Source of the DNA: SAR86 cluster bacterium AG-447-A08 | GTDB taxonomy: Bacteria; Pseudomonadota; Gammaproteobacteria; Magnimaribacterales; Magnimaribacteraceae | Assembly: GCA_003212335.1 (NCBI GenBank) | Contig: QCQA01000007.1 | Location: 1-53,084, forward strand | Direction: 5' to 3' | DNA length: 53,084 nucleotides | In this document: positions 24,948 to 34,820 of the stretch, piece after piece | Layout of the letters: every line of letters begins with the position of its first letter | Position numbering within the stretch: the first letter of the stretch is position 1 | Notes under the pieces: generated by a model | What the model saw: only the letters and a program-made list of their open reading frames with translations | Told to the model about the DNA's origin: nothing | Databases searched by the model: none | Position numbers and translations under genes: made by a program

Positions 24948-26902
24948 TTAATCCAGATTGGCGAAGACCATGCCCTTTCTTGAATGGTTACAGGTATATC
25001 TGATCTTGGCTTCTCTTCAGCTCTTACTGCATCCCATGTTGACCATCTGCAAGTGGGGTTTTCAAGAACTCGCGCATAGTAAAAGGCCTCTTGGTCATTA
25101 TTAAATTCAGGATCTTGCCAAAAAGTCTTTATTTCTGCATTACCCTTTTCGCGACTTATTGAACAATCCTCCAAATTGACCTTGGCACCATTATCAGGAC
25201 ATCTATGGTTAAGAGGATTGACACTCTGACCGTCAGAACAGGCTACATCGAAAACTTTTTCTCTTTGTTCTCCATCGGCTAACCATCCTTTAATTATTTG
25301 AACTCTTTGTAAGGGCGCTCCTAGAGGATCCGAAATAGCCCAAACAAGAAATCTAGGATTTTTATCCTTTTCTTGAATTATGTCTCCTCCCATTGGTACG
25401 TTTTTAGAATACGCCTCTTGAATCAGATCTTGATCATTCAAATTTGAATTTTCAAAATTATATCCTGCGAAAAAGCGAACTTTAATTCTGGGCCCACTTG
25501 TACCAAAGGTTTCTTTGCGCCTAAAAGCATTATAGATTGACTCTCGGGTGTTCTCCTCAGCCCATACTCCAGCAAGTCCTGAAGATCCAAACCGAATTAA
25601 GCGCGGACTGAAACTAAGATAATTATTCTCATCTATTTCAAGGATACTATCAGGCTGCCATAACCTTGCTATTAAACTGTATATTCCTTCAAAGGGAACT
25701 GACCCTCTAAGATATGGCTCTCCATCTAAAAGACCAATCTTAGAGAAATGAGTTTCTTCGGTATAAGATCCACCGGCTACGTGTGTGTCACTAGAACCTA
25801 TAAGGCCAAAATTAAAAGGATTGGGTTTGCCCTGATCTTGGAGAGTCAAGCCTTGCAAATAAGCATCTCTCACATAGCTTCCACTCAAATTCGTTAAAAT
25901 CTTTTCACCTGGATGATTGGTTACGGCTTCAAAGGCTGCCCATTCATCATTTTTAGATAAAAAAGGATGAGTTTCTGAAGTTCCTTTAGCTTGAGTGATT
26001 TCAACTAAGGGTTCGTTACGTAATCTCTTGCTTAAATAAGCTTCATCTATTGGACCGCCGTTATAATCACTCATAGAAAAAGCAGCTCCGCCAGAAATAT
26101 TAGAGTTATGAGGAATTGCTAAGCTTTCCACTCCTTCCTCTCTGCGTATATCCATCCAATTCCATAATTCTTCTGGATCTAGACTGTCATCTCTAGAAAA
26201 AATTCTTTCAGGGAGGTTGTTTGTATCTTTAAAGATAACATTTCTGTGAAGGTACTTATTGTATAGATCTATACTTGACGAATATTCGTAGCCTGCGAAG
26301 GTGGTAAATATCCCAGGCTGGTATGCATCATCTGCTGCTTTTATAGTTTTTTTCCATACAGATTTGCCAACACTTTCTATAAGCTCTCTATCAACACTTC
26401 CATCTTCGAGACCTTCACGAGCCGCCCCTCCAAAACCTCTAAAAAGGCCCGATCGCTGAATGATAGAAAATAAACTATTACTTACTTCCTCATTTAAGTT
26501 ATGCATAGGCTTAGTGAATTCATATTTAGAGAACTCAGAGCTTGTATCTGCTGCTTCTTTAATCATTCCTAAAAATACCGCATGATCAGTTACCGCATAA
26601 AAATCTAATGGCCTTTTGAGTTGTATCTCATAACCAGTTGGATGGGGAATAGCTTCTCCCTGGGCAAATTTATAGGCATCTTCTGGATTCGCAATCGTTC
26701 CAAAAGTGTAGGCATCAAAAGAATTGGAGGTATGAACATGCAAGTCACCAAAATAGGCGTTCTTGTCTGGATTGGGTTCTGGCCTTGGTTGTACATAGGT
26801 ATCTTTCTCGGCAGTTTCAACTAGCAGAGTATTGGCGTTATTATCAGAACAGGCATTTACAAATAAAAAGAGGGTTATAAGAACGAAAGTTTGTTTCTTC
26901 AT
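24944..26902 (-). CDS. DUF3604 predicted metallohydrolase lipoprotein
   Basis: A 652-residue lipoprotein. The signal FVLITLFLFVNAC ends in a lipobox Cys. DUF3604 is recognised from NAYFGDLHVHTSNSFDAYTFG near residue 50. Later come VTDHAVFLGM, IPHNSNISGG and SSDTHVAGGSY, a series of His/Asp motifs resembling the PHP-like metal-binding sites. A metal-dependent hydrolase attached to the envelope is predicted, with unknown substrate. The C-terminal 200 residues include several Cys (CSDGQSVNPLNHRC, LEDCS) that may form disulfides. It is flanked without spacing by the thioredoxin-fold protein upstream and the decarboxylase-like protein downstream. All four are probably one operon. Confidence 0.85.
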   Translation of the reverse strand: MKKQTFVLITLFLFVNACSDNNANTLLVETAEKDTYVQPRPEPNPDKNAYFGDLHVHTSNSFDAYTFGTIANPEDAYKFAQGEAIPHPTGYEIQLKRPLDFYAVTDHAVFLGMIKEAADTSSEFSKYEFTKPMHNLNEEVSNSLFSIIQRSGLFRGFGGAAREGLEDGSVDRELIESVGKSVWKKTIKAADDAYQPGIFTTFAGYEYSSSIDLYNKYLHRNVIFKDTNNLPERIFSRDDSLDPEELWNWMDIRREEGVESLAIPHNSNISGGAAFSMSDYNGGPIDEAYLSKRLRNEPLVEITQAKGTSETHPFLSKNDEWAAFEAVTNHPGEKILTNLSGSYVRDAYLQGLTLQDQGKPNPFNFGLIGSSDTHVAGGSYTEETHFSKIGLLDGEPYLRGSVPFEGIYSLIARLWQPDSILEIDENNYLSFSPRLIRFGSSGLAGVWAEENTRESIYNAFRRKETFGTSGPRIKVRFFAGYNFENSNLNDQDLIQEAYSKNVPMGGDIIQEKDKNPRFLVWAISDPLGAPLQRVQIIKGWLADGEQREKVFDVACSDGQSVNPLNHRCPDNGAKVNLEDCSISREKGNAEIKTFWQDPEFNNDQEAFYYARVLENPTCRWSTWDAVRAEEKPRSDIPVTIQERAWSSPIWIK

Positions 26903-26903
26903 T

Positions 26904-28253
26904 TTACTGACCTAAACGTTTATTAATTTCTTCTTTAAGGAGCCACATCCTGTCTTGCCCCCATACGGTAAAGGGATTATTTCCATCTATATCTGTTATC
27001 TTAAAGCTAGGAACTCCCCAACAATTTCCTGCATACATATCTTTAAGATTGTCATCTAATACTCTCTTCCATTTTTTAGAATTTAAATTTTTTTTAATTA
27101 ATGACCAGTCTAAATCTAGATTGGTAATTAAAGACTGAAGATACTCATCCTCTCCAATATTTATTCCTTCATAAAATGAAGCCCTTAATAATTCATCAAT
27201 ATATTCAAATCCCTTTCCTGCTTCATCTACTGCGGGAAATAACGAATAAGCTTTTCTAGCTGGTTTTCCAATTGGTGAGTAAATTAATCCCATAGGATAA
27301 TTGTGCTTTCTACCTTCTCTGGCTGCATCAGAAATTATGTATTTACCCTTATTTTGAGGGATTTTCATGTTTCTCATGAGCATTGGAAGAACAGGTTTAG
27401 TAATTAAATTAACCGGATAGTCATTTCGTATCTCTCTAACTCTTTTGGCACTGACATAGGTATAGGGGCTATTTAAAGAAGGATAATAATAGAGATTTAC
27501 CTTCGTATCTGATTCTAGAGTTGAAGGAGATACTACTGCAGGAACACAAACCGGTTCATTGGTTAAATCTTTCTTAACTCCTAATTCAATCAATCGATCT
27601 TCTAGATGATGAATTCTATCCACACCCCAATATAGTTCTTTTTCATAGTAAAAAGCTGAACCAAAATAATAGCCATTTTCATTTCTTATAGAATTACCTG
27701 AATCTAAATTTTCGGATACTTCTAACTTTGTAGCGCTATATTCTTCTGATAACTCTTCTAAAGAATTTAGATCTCCTTGCCACAACGCAGTACTTACTCT
27801 TTTTGCAATTTCACTAAACCTCTCATCAGTAACTGCAGTCAATATAGAGTTTGATAGTTCTACTAACTCTTTTTCAGGATAAGCTGTTGGCGTGAAATCC
27901 ACTCCATAATAAGGTGCAATACGTTTCGCATCTTCTAGACAATAAATGTTGTACAGAGATGGCTCATGAACTGCTTCGGAATCTTCCTCACCAACTAATA
28001 TTGGTTTTAATTTTATATCAAATGAGGATTGAATTTTATCTAGGTATTCTACTGTGAGGCTTGAGTAAGGGTCGTCCACTTTATGAAAATATAAGACTTC
28101 ATGACTTCTGCCTTCTTGTTTTCTCAGTTTTTCAGCATTATCACGAATATTCTTTAAAATTTCATAATTAGAAAAGGTATTCATACCCTTGTTTCTTAAT
28201 TTTGCGCTGATCGTGCGCTTGATCATAAAATTTCTAAAAGCTTTTAATAACAT
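26904..28253 (-). CDS. Tandem DsbA-fold / HCCA-isomerase-like protein
   Basis: A 449-residue protein containing two copies of the thioredoxin-fold 2-hydroxychromene-2-carboxylate isomerase (kappa GST) domain. Copy one begins EVLYFHKVDDPYSSL (residues about 48-62) and closes YYEKELYWGVDRIHHLEDRL. Copy two begins VNLYYYPSLNSPYTYV (about 255-270) and closes GNNPFTVWGQDRMWLLKEE. The WGQDR/WGVDR closing motif is diagnostic. Family members use glutathione and isomerise aromatic breakdown products; some are DsbA-like oxidoreductases. No CxxC is present. An AGGAAAGG Shine-Dalgarno precedes the ATG. It is the first gene of the operon with DUF3604, decarboxylase-like and FKBP genes, one base upstream of DUF3604. 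Confidence 0.75.
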   Translation of the reverse strand: MLLKAFRNFMIKRTISAKLRNKGMNTFSNYEILKNIRDNAEKLRKQEGRSHEVLYFHKVDDPYSSLTVEYLDKIQSSFDIKLKPILVGEEDSEAVHEPSLYNIYCLEDAKRIAPYYGVDFTPTAYPEKELVELSNSILTAVTDERFSEIAKRVSTALWQGDLNSLEELSEEYSATKLEVSENLDSGNSIRNENGYYFGSAFYYEKELYWGVDRIHHLEDRLIELGVKKDLTNEPVCVPAVVSPSTLESDTKVNLYYYPSLNSPYTYVSAKRVREIRNDYPVNLITKPVLPMLMRNMKIPQNKGKYIISDAAREGRKHNYPMGLIYSPIGKPARKAYSLFPAVDEAGKGFEYIDELLRASFYEGINIGEDEYLQSLITNLDLDWSLIKKNLNSKKWKRVLDDNLKDMYAGNCWGVPSFKITDIDGNNPFTVWGQDRMWLLKEEINKRLGQ

Positions 28254-28346
28254 ACCTTTCCTACAAATAAATCACCAAGGCAACATAAAGAAGCCTCGTG
28301 ATCAGTTCAATCTAACAATTTTTTTTTGTCATATAAAGAAGATAAA

Positions 28347-28364
28347 TTGTCAGGTTTATGACAA
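28347..28364 (-). terminator. Possible hairpin after the 155-aa gene
   Basis: A perfect 6-base inverted repeat (ttgtca / tgacaa) around a 6-base loop. It starts 9 bases downstream of the stop at 28373 on the minus strand. It is followed by tttat but no long T run. A weak transcript end or a regulator site are both possible. Confidence 0.3.
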
Positions 28365-28372
28365 GCCTAAGG

Positions 28373-28840
28373 TTAAGGAGCTAAACTCGATCTCGCCTTA
28401 ACGCCCCATTTTCCATTCTCCTTAGTAACAATATACAGCGATTGATACTTCTTAGTGGGTTGGTTGTTTTTATCGTATCGTTGAAAGACTGTTGATATAT
28501 GGACCTTGTTTTCGGAGACTAAAATTACCTCCCTAGAAACCCACGCAGAATGATGCCATCCGCTAGCCTCAAGCCGGTCAAATATATCAACTGCAGCATA
28601 ATCTTCTTTAGTATCCCAAACTGAAACTTTACCGCCAGCCAATCTGACATGAGGATAATTTAGAGTTTCTGACCAAGCGGCCATGTCTTTAGAGTTGAAG
28701 GTATCCATGAAGCTTTCTAAAGTATTTAGAGCATTATCAATTGCCTGCTGATCTTTGGAATTACTCCAGGAAAATAGAGAAAGAGTTAAAAGGGATATGC
28801 CGGTTATATTCTTTAATACGTTATTCATATTTAAGTTCAT
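28373..28840 (-). CDS. Secreted NTF2-like/SnoaL-like protein
   Basis: A 155-residue protein with an N-terminal signal segment (ITGISLLTLSLFSWSNS). The remainder fits a cystatin-like NTF2 fold: ALNTLESFMDTFNSKDMAAW as the first helices, then a strand with VHISTVFQRYD, and a final strand GKWGVKARSS. No catalytic residue set can be named. It overlaps the membrane protein upstream by ATGA (28837-28840). That gene in turn overlaps the 45-residue gene by ATGA, so the three form a coupled operon. The substrate is unknown. Confidence 0.7.
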   Translation of the reverse strand: MNLNMNNVLKNITGISLLTLSLFSWSNSKDQQAIDNALNTLESFMDTFNSKDMAAWSETLNYPHVRLAGGKVSVWDTKEDYAAVDIFDRLEASGWHHSAWVSREVILVSENKVHISTVFQRYDKNNQPTKKYQSLYIVTKENGKWGVKARSSLAP

Positions 28841-29145
28841 CCGTTAAGTTTTCTGGCAATAGGTAATAACCAGATACCAAGCCAAGTGTTGATAATTAAT
28901 TTTAGCAGTGACATTAGAGCGGCTGGTAAAGACCAGATAACATCCAGGAAATCATTCCAGAGCCAAGAATAGATCCAAGCTTTTAAATATTTTAAGAAAG
29001 TTAAATCCATAAATTCAGATGTGCTAAAAGAAAAAAAACTATAATCAGGGCTCATCAAAAAGAAAAATATCCAAAGACAAACAGCTATCTGTATGGGAGT
29101 TGTGACTATTAAGAAATATGCAAACCAAAGCAATAACCTATTCAT
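28837..29145 (-). CDS. Small membrane protein, unknown
   Basis: A 102-residue protein with two or three hydrophobic segments: residues 3-32 (LLLWFAYFLIVTTPIQIAVC onwards), a tryptophan-rich stretch near 55-75 (AWIYSWLWNDFLDVIW) and a final helix near 78-97. I do not recognise the family. Its ATG overlaps the stop of the 45-residue gene (ATGA at 29142-29145), and its own stop overlaps the start of the NTF2-like gene. The coupling supports it as a real gene. It probably sits in the inner membrane. Confidence 0.55.
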   Translation of the reverse strand: MNRLLLWFAYFLIVTTPIQIAVCLWIFFFLMSPDYSFFSFSTSEFMDLTFLKYLKAWIYSWLWNDFLDVIWSLPAALMSLLKLIINTWLGIWLLPIARKLNG

Positions 29146-29279
29146 TTAGAGTTCCTTTTATAAAAAGATTCCTCATTTTCAAGAATTGCTATCAGAGCTG
29201 ACTCATTTAGATCAGCTAATTTAGGATTATCATAACCTCTCTCCAGAAGCTCCTGAATATATTCCTTTTTAGTCTTCAT
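29142..29279 (-). CDS. 45-residue small protein, coupled to membrane protein gene
   Basis: ATG at 29279 opens a 45-codon frame (MKTKKEYIQELLERGYDNP..., ending FYKRNSK) that stops at 29142. Its TGA overlaps the ATG of the membrane-protein gene. Two amphipathic helices are suggested: KEYIQELLERG, and LADLNESALIAILENEE. They are loosely like a SAP or Rho_N helix-extended-helix. No strong Shine-Dalgarno is seen. The overlap and the strand context are the main support. Function unknown. Confidence 0.5.
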   Translation of the reverse strand: MKTKKEYIQELLERGYDNPKLADLNESALIAILENEESFYKRNSK

Positions 29280-29322
29280 TATCAAATTAATACTTATCAG
29301 AAATAAAAGTTTTATGATTTAT

Positions 29323-30861
29323 CTAATTTAGAACCTTGATTCTTCCACCGTATTTAGGCTGGTATATATCGATTCCCTTAAGAAAGATTTCTGTAGCATC
29401 TACTACCAAAACTCCACTATCTATGTACTCAAGAGAATTATTGAATTCTAAGTAGCCATCTCCTCCTTGAGTAACAAAATTTGGAGCTGCTACCCAATAT
29501 TCTTGGTTATCAGATAATAGCTCTCCATTAATGGCAATGTTTTTTGCTGTATTTCCTGGCCTGAAAGAGTATTTAACATTTTCAGATACCTGCAATATTC
29601 CATTAGTCATTCCTGCGGCATGATCAAATATTTTTTTTACTTGCGATCCTTTCAGTTTAGTAATGACGACAGTATTTGGAAATGGAAAAGCTGAAATAAG
29701 ATCTCCTTTTGTAACTAAACCAGCTTCGATATCTTGCCTAAGAGCTCCACTATTAACTAATGCAATATCAATTCTTTCATCGAAAGCTTTAATCGCATCA
29801 GCAAATAAATTACCCATATTAGACTCTTCTCCATAAGCTCTTACCAGTTTCTCTGCTGTAGAAGTTACAGGAAGCGAAGCAATAACATCCACTTCATCTT
29901 GCCAGTAATTAATTTCTCTCAGCATATCTTTATCATCTTCTAGCTCATCATCAAAAATTGTGATCAATTGATTTGAATGAGAAATGATCATTTCCTTTTC
30001 TGTGTCGTATTTAATTTGCAACTTTCCTAATTCAGTTGCAGTTGCATTCGTTGAAACAATTATTGTCCCATTTGATACCAATGCTTTTTCTGTTCCCTGA
30101 TGAGCGTGACCAGTCACGATAATATCTACACCGGGAACATTACGCGCTAAAAGAATATCTTTGTATAAGTTCCTTTCAACATCAGTCAAGCCAATAGAGG
30201 ATTGTCTTCCTGGCATGCCTTGATGAACAGCAAGAATGATTATGTCTGTCTTAGGTTTAAGCTCTTTGATGTACTTCCTGAGATATTCTTCTTCATCCCT
30301 AGCTTCAATACCTTCAGTCATCTTAAAGTTGATGGTGTCATAAAAGGCAAACTTACCGTGGAGACCTATGATGCCTATTTTTAAGTCGTCTCTTTCTAGG
30401 ATGATATAGGGATTATCCCAGACTAATTGATCAGTCCCTTCAAAAAATAAATTACCATTCAAGATTGGGAAATTTGCCTTCTCAATCTGAATTAGCATGT
30501 TGTCCCATCCATGATCAAATTCATGATTGCCGATACATGCAGCATCAATTCCTAAGAAATTCATTGATTTAATTACCGCTTCTCCTTTGGTTAAAGTACT
30601 TATATAGGGACCCGAAAAATAATCTCCTGCATCTATCAAGATGTTATTGGGATTTAGTCTTTTTTCTTGTTTTACTAAAGTTGCAAGATTTGCAAACCCA
30701 CCAATCTTTCGAGATTCACTTATCCAAGGAGCTATTCGTGGAAAAAGGTGAGCATGTAAATCATTCGTGTGAAGAATGGTCAGTTCTTTAACTTCTGAAG
30801 TAGCTTGATAGGAGATGGAAAGAATAATGATGATATTGGCGATTTTATTTAATATGCTCAT
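29323..30861 (-). CDS. 5'-nucleotidase/UshA-like metallophosphoesterase
   Basis: A 512-residue periplasmic enzyme with a signal peptide (MSILNKIANIIIILSISYQA). The metallophosphoesterase domain (about 25-270) shows the metal-binding series HTNDLHAHLFP (Asp34, His36), DAGDYFSG, GNHEFDHG, HQGMPG and TGHAHQG. The C-terminal 5'-nucleotidase domain (about 320-505) binds substrate (NSGALRQDIEAG, FPFPNTVV). The enzyme releases phosphate and nucleosides from nucleotides, as UshA does. It is probably monocistronic, with 43 bases upstream of the small-protein operon. It complements the alkaline phosphatase at 2351 in phosphorus recovery, which is inference. Confidence 0.85.
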   Translation of the reverse strand: MSILNKIANIIIILSISYQATSEVKELTILHTNDLHAHLFPRIAPWISESRKIGGFANLATLVKQEKRLNPNNILIDAGDYFSGPYISTLTKGEAVIKSMNFLGIDAACIGNHEFDHGWDNMLIQIEKANFPILNGNLFFEGTDQLVWDNPYIILERDDLKIGIIGLHGKFAFYDTINFKMTEGIEARDEEEYLRKYIKELKPKTDIIILAVHQGMPGRQSSIGLTDVERNLYKDILLARNVPGVDIIVTGHAHQGTEKALVSNGTIIVSTNATATELGKLQIKYDTEKEMIISHSNQLITIFDDELEDDKDMLREINYWQDEVDVIASLPVTSTAEKLVRAYGEESNMGNLFADAIKAFDERIDIALVNSGALRQDIEAGLVTKGDLISAFPFPNTVVITKLKGSQVKKIFDHAAGMTNGILQVSENVKYSFRPGNTAKNIAINGELLSDNQEYWVAAPNFVTQGGDGYLEFNNSLEYIDSGVLVVDATEIFLKGIDIYQPKYGGRIKVLN

Positions 30862-30919
30862 TCTTTAATCTTCCTCTTATTGAATGAAAAATCCAAGCAC
30901 CTCTTTGCTTTTTTTAAAA

Positions 30920-31858
30920 TCAAAACTCTATAACCATTCTGCCTCTCGTTCCGCCAGCTTCTAGCTTTTTATGTGCTTCAGCAGCATTTTCCATTGTCAC
31001 AGAACCAGCAACTCTTAAAGTTAGGACGCCCTCCTCGGCTTGTTGACATAAAGTTTCCAATATATCTTTTTTACAATCATAGGCTGTAACCCAAGTTGCA
31101 GTAAAATCAATATCTCTTTGCGGTTCACCTTTAAAACCTCTGACAGAAGTAAAAGAGCCGCCGTCTTTTAATGCTTCAATGGCTGATTCATTTAATAATG
31201 CTCCATCTGCTATGCCATCAACCCCATTTGGGAATTCCTCTCTTACCCTTTCGGCAAAACCATCTCCTCTTGGGATAATAATATCCACACCTAAAGATTC
31301 CAGAAGATCTCTATCAGATTCATTCGAATCTGCAATAACAGTTAACCCATCTGCTTTGGCTAGTTGAATAACAAAACCTCCGTAAGCTCCTGGGCCTCCT
31401 GTAACGGCAAGTACTTGATCTTTGTTTAGACCGAGAAGATCTAGAGATAATCGTGCTGTAAGAGAATTCATTGGAAGAGTAGAAGCTTGAACGTGGTTAG
31501 TATCCTTTGGAGCTCTCACTACTGCGTTCTTATCTAGAACAATATGTTCTTTATAGGCTCCATGAATACCATTAGGAACTACCATTGCCATCACGCTATC
31601 ACCAACTTTAAGATCCGTTTCAACATCATCTCCAATTTGATCTATAACACCTGCTGCGTCCATTCCAGGAATATAAGGAGGAGGATTTATTTTTTGCATC
31701 TCCGCCATAGATCCATTTCGGACAGATACATCAACAGGATTAACAGATGCTGCAAAGTTACGAATTCGTATTTGGCCAGAACCAGCATCCTGATCAGATA
31801 CTTCAAGCACCTCCAGTACTTCAGGACCTCCATGCTTCATAATTCCAACTGCTTTCAT
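30920..31858 (-). CDS. Zinc-independent NADPH:quinone oxidoreductase-like MDR protein
   Basis: A 312-residue medium-chain dehydrogenase/reductase. The N-terminus MKAVGIMKHGGPEVLEVLEV and NFAASVNPVDVSVRNG are typical of the quinone-oxidoreductase branch. It has VTGGPGAYGGFVIQLAKADG as the NADPH-binding Rossmann loop (about residue 140). The structural-zinc cysteines and the catalytic-zinc GHE motif are absent. It probably reduces quinones or enones with NADPH in the cytoplasm. AAGGAG lies seven bases ahead of the ATG at 31858. No operon partner is obvious; the gaps on both sides are 58 and 139 bases. Confidence 0.85.
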   Translation of the reverse strand: MKAVGIMKHGGPEVLEVLEVSDQDAGSGQIRIRNFAASVNPVDVSVRNGSMAEMQKINPPPYIPGMDAAGVIDQIGDDVETDLKVGDSVMAMVVPNGIHGAYKEHIVLDKNAVVRAPKDTNHVQASTLPMNSLTARLSLDLLGLNKDQVLAVTGGPGAYGGFVIQLAKADGLTVIADSNESDRDLLESLGVDIIIPRGDGFAERVREEFPNGVDGIADGALLNESAIEALKDGGSFTSVRGFKGEPQRDIDFTATWVTAYDCKKDILETLCQQAEEGVLTLRVAGSVTMENAAEAHKKLEAGGTRGRMVIEF

Positions 31859-31997
31859 ACCAATACTCCTTAATTTTTAAAATAATTAACTCATTTTGTT
31901 TGCTAACAAGAATTAAATCCAGAGAGTTTTGTCACAAATCAGGTTTTCAAGAGAATAGAAAACTAAAGAAAGCTAAAAAGATGATAATTGATAGAAG

Positions 31998-32363
31998 CTA
32001 TATTTCTTTGATACTTTCATCAAAGTTAACACCATCAAATTCAATAACTTTACGTATGGAAGGTGGGTTGTTTACACATCTCAAATTTACACTGTACATT
32101 TCAGGGTGTGATCTTGGTTGATAGTAACTCTTTATTCCACAAATCTTACAAAAAAGATGCTCAGCACTTTTTGTACCAAATTTGTATGAAGATAACTCTT
32201 TCCTACCTGAGATTAATTTAAAATCTTCATGTTTGATGAAAAGATGCTGATAGTCATATGAATCACAAATTGAACAATTGCATTTCCATATTTCTACTGT
32301 TTCATCAGAGATAAATCTAAATTTAACTGCTGCGCAATGACAGCTACCAAAATATTCCTTCAT
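31998..32363 (-). CDS. GFA/CENP-V family zinc-binding protein
   Basis: A 121-residue protein of the glutathione-dependent formaldehyde-activating (GFA) family. The zinc cysteines are visible: SCHCAAVKF near residue 8, CNCSICDSYDY near 34, and FCKICGIKSYYQPR near 76. In the founding member, Gfa, the fold binds zinc and promotes formaldehyde-glutathione adduct formation, but many relatives have no known role. It starts 31 bases downstream of the tRNA-Ile CCA end on the same strand. A TATAAT element lies between (32389-32394, minus strand), so it may have its own promoter. Confidence 0.85.
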   Translation of the reverse strand: MKEYFGSCHCAAVKFRFISDETVEIWKCNCSICDSYDYQHLFIKHEDFKLISGRKELSSYKFGTKSAEHLFCKICGIKSYYQPRSHPEMYSVNLRCVNNPPSIRKVIEFDGVNFDESIKEI

Positions 32364-32394
32364 AAAATCTTGAATAGCTTTCTTTGAATTATAG

Positions 32395-32472
<78 letters not shown>

Positions 32473-32506
32473 ACTTACGTGGAGCGCGCATCTTACTAGA
32501 AAATAG

Positions 32507-33292
32507 CTATTTACGTAAGGCCTTTACAGCCCAAATTATTGGGCCAGACAATACATATACAAATGCACAGATGACCAAAACAATTGGGGGGTCAATAGAA
32601 ATGAGTGCAAAGATAAATACTACAAATAACATAGAAAAAAACGGGACTCTTTTCTTTAATTCTATTTCTTTGAAACTGTAATAAGGCACATTAACAACCA
32701 TGAGAAGAGAAACACAACCGGTCAAAATAGCTGTAAAAATAGCTAAAAAGTTTCCTACCTCTTCACCTTGGATGCCATAAGAGCTCATAGCCCAAACGTA
32801 ATATACAACCATCCCGCTAGCCACTGGGCTAGGCAACCCTTTAAAGTAACTATCCTCAGAACCGATGTAGGTATTAAATCTTGCAAGCCTTAATGCTGCA
32901 GCTGCAACATAGAAAAAAGAGAAAACCCAACCAGTTTGGCCTAAAGAATCTAGACCCCAAAGAAAAACAATAATGGCTGGCGCTAAGCCAAAAGATATTA
33001 CGTCGCAAAGACTGTCATATTGAGCGCCAAATAAACTTTGTGAATTGGTAAGCCTTGCGACTCTGCCATCTAACCCATCAAGCATCTGCGCGGCAAATAA
33101 AGCCATTCCTGAAGCAATGAAATTACCATTTATTGCAGAAACTATGGAGAAAAATCCTGAAAAAAGTGAGGCAGTTGTGAGGAGATTTGGTAATAAATAA
33201 ATACCTCTTCTGGTTACCTTTTTGCCATCTTCAGAGACTACCTCTTCATGATCATCAAATAGATCGAGATTATCTTGAGGGTCGTCTGACAT
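32507..33292 (-). CDS. pssA: CDP-diacylglycerol-serine O-phosphatidyltransferase
   Basis: A 261-residue integral-membrane CDP-alcohol phosphatidyltransferase. It joins CDP-diacylglycerol and serine to give phosphatidylserine, the precursor of phosphatidylethanolamine. The catalytic motif is complete: DGLDGRVARLT at about residues 72-82, then GAQYDSLCD (DGx2ARx8Gx3Dx3D form). Multiple transmembrane helices follow. The first 25 residues are acidic and cytoplasmic. Type II PssA of this length often lies next to ilvC in bacteria, and here it starts four bases after the ilvC stop. Phosphatidylserine rather than glycerophosphate product is inferred from that context and the length. tRNA-Ile follows 34 bases downstream. 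Confidence 0.9.
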   Translation of the reverse strand: MSDDPQDNLDLFDDHEEVVSEDGKKVTRRGIYLLPNLLTTASLFSGFFSIVSAINGNFIASGMALFAAQMLDGLDGRVARLTNSQSLFGAQYDSLCDVISFGLAPAIIVFLWGLDSLGQTGWVFSFFYVAAAALRLARFNTYIGSEDSYFKGLPSPVASGMVVYYVWAMSSYGIQGEEVGNFLAIFTAILTGCVSLLMVVNVPYYSFKEIELKKRVPFFSMLFVVFIFALISIDPPIVLVICAFVYVLSGPIIWAVKALRK

Positions 33293-33296
33293 AATC

Positions 33297-34331
<1,035 letters not shown>

Positions 34332-34340
34332 TCACTCCTT

Positions 34341-34820
34341 TTAATTTTCTATACTTAATGTGTTTTTATCGGAGGAGATTCCCAAAGGGCCTGATCTAAC
34401 AATTTCAATTGGTTTGTTATTTTGGACCTCCGATACTAAATTATCCAATTCCATAGATGTTCCTACAACCTGAACACTTACAATTTCGTCGCTCTTCGAA
34501 ACGATGTTTTTTTCCTCAAAAGCTTTCTTCGGAAAAGAGTCTTTATCGAACTTAATTAACATTAATTCCCTTTCAACAAATTCAGAATCACTTAGATTGG
34601 TTACGAGAACAACATCGATTAATTTATCGAGTTGTTTTGTTATTTGTTCTACCACCTTTTCATCACCCTCAGTAGACATGGTTAATCTAGACAGAGTTGG
34701 GTCACTGGTAGGTGCCACAACAAGGGTTTCTATGTTGTATCCCCTTTGAGAAAATAAACCAACAACTCTGGACAGAGCGCCGGGTTGGTTTTCCATTAAC
34801 AGGGCAATTACTCTCTTCAT
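34341..34820 (-). CDS. ilvH: Acetolactate synthase small (regulatory) subunit
   Basis: A 159-residue regulatory subunit that binds the large subunit and carries the valine feedback site. The N-terminal ACT domain is clear (KRVIALLMENQPGALSRVVGLFSQRGYNIETL). TMSTEGDEKVVEQITKQLDKL continues the fold, and the C-terminal regulatory half is present. The open frame extends upstream to a GTG at 34850. The true start is almost surely ATG at 34820, because it overlaps the ilvB stop as ATGA (34817-34820) and begins at the conserved ACT N-terminus. It lies between ilvB and ilvC in the operon. Confidence 0.95.
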   Translation of the reverse strand: MKRVIALLMENQPGALSRVVGLFSQRGYNIETLVVAPTSDPTLSRLTMSTEGDEKVVEQITKQLDKLIDVVLVTNLSDSEFVERELMLIKFDKDSFPKKAFEEKNIVSKSDEIVSVQVVGTSMELDNLVSEVQNNKPIEIVRSGPLGISSDKNTLSIEN

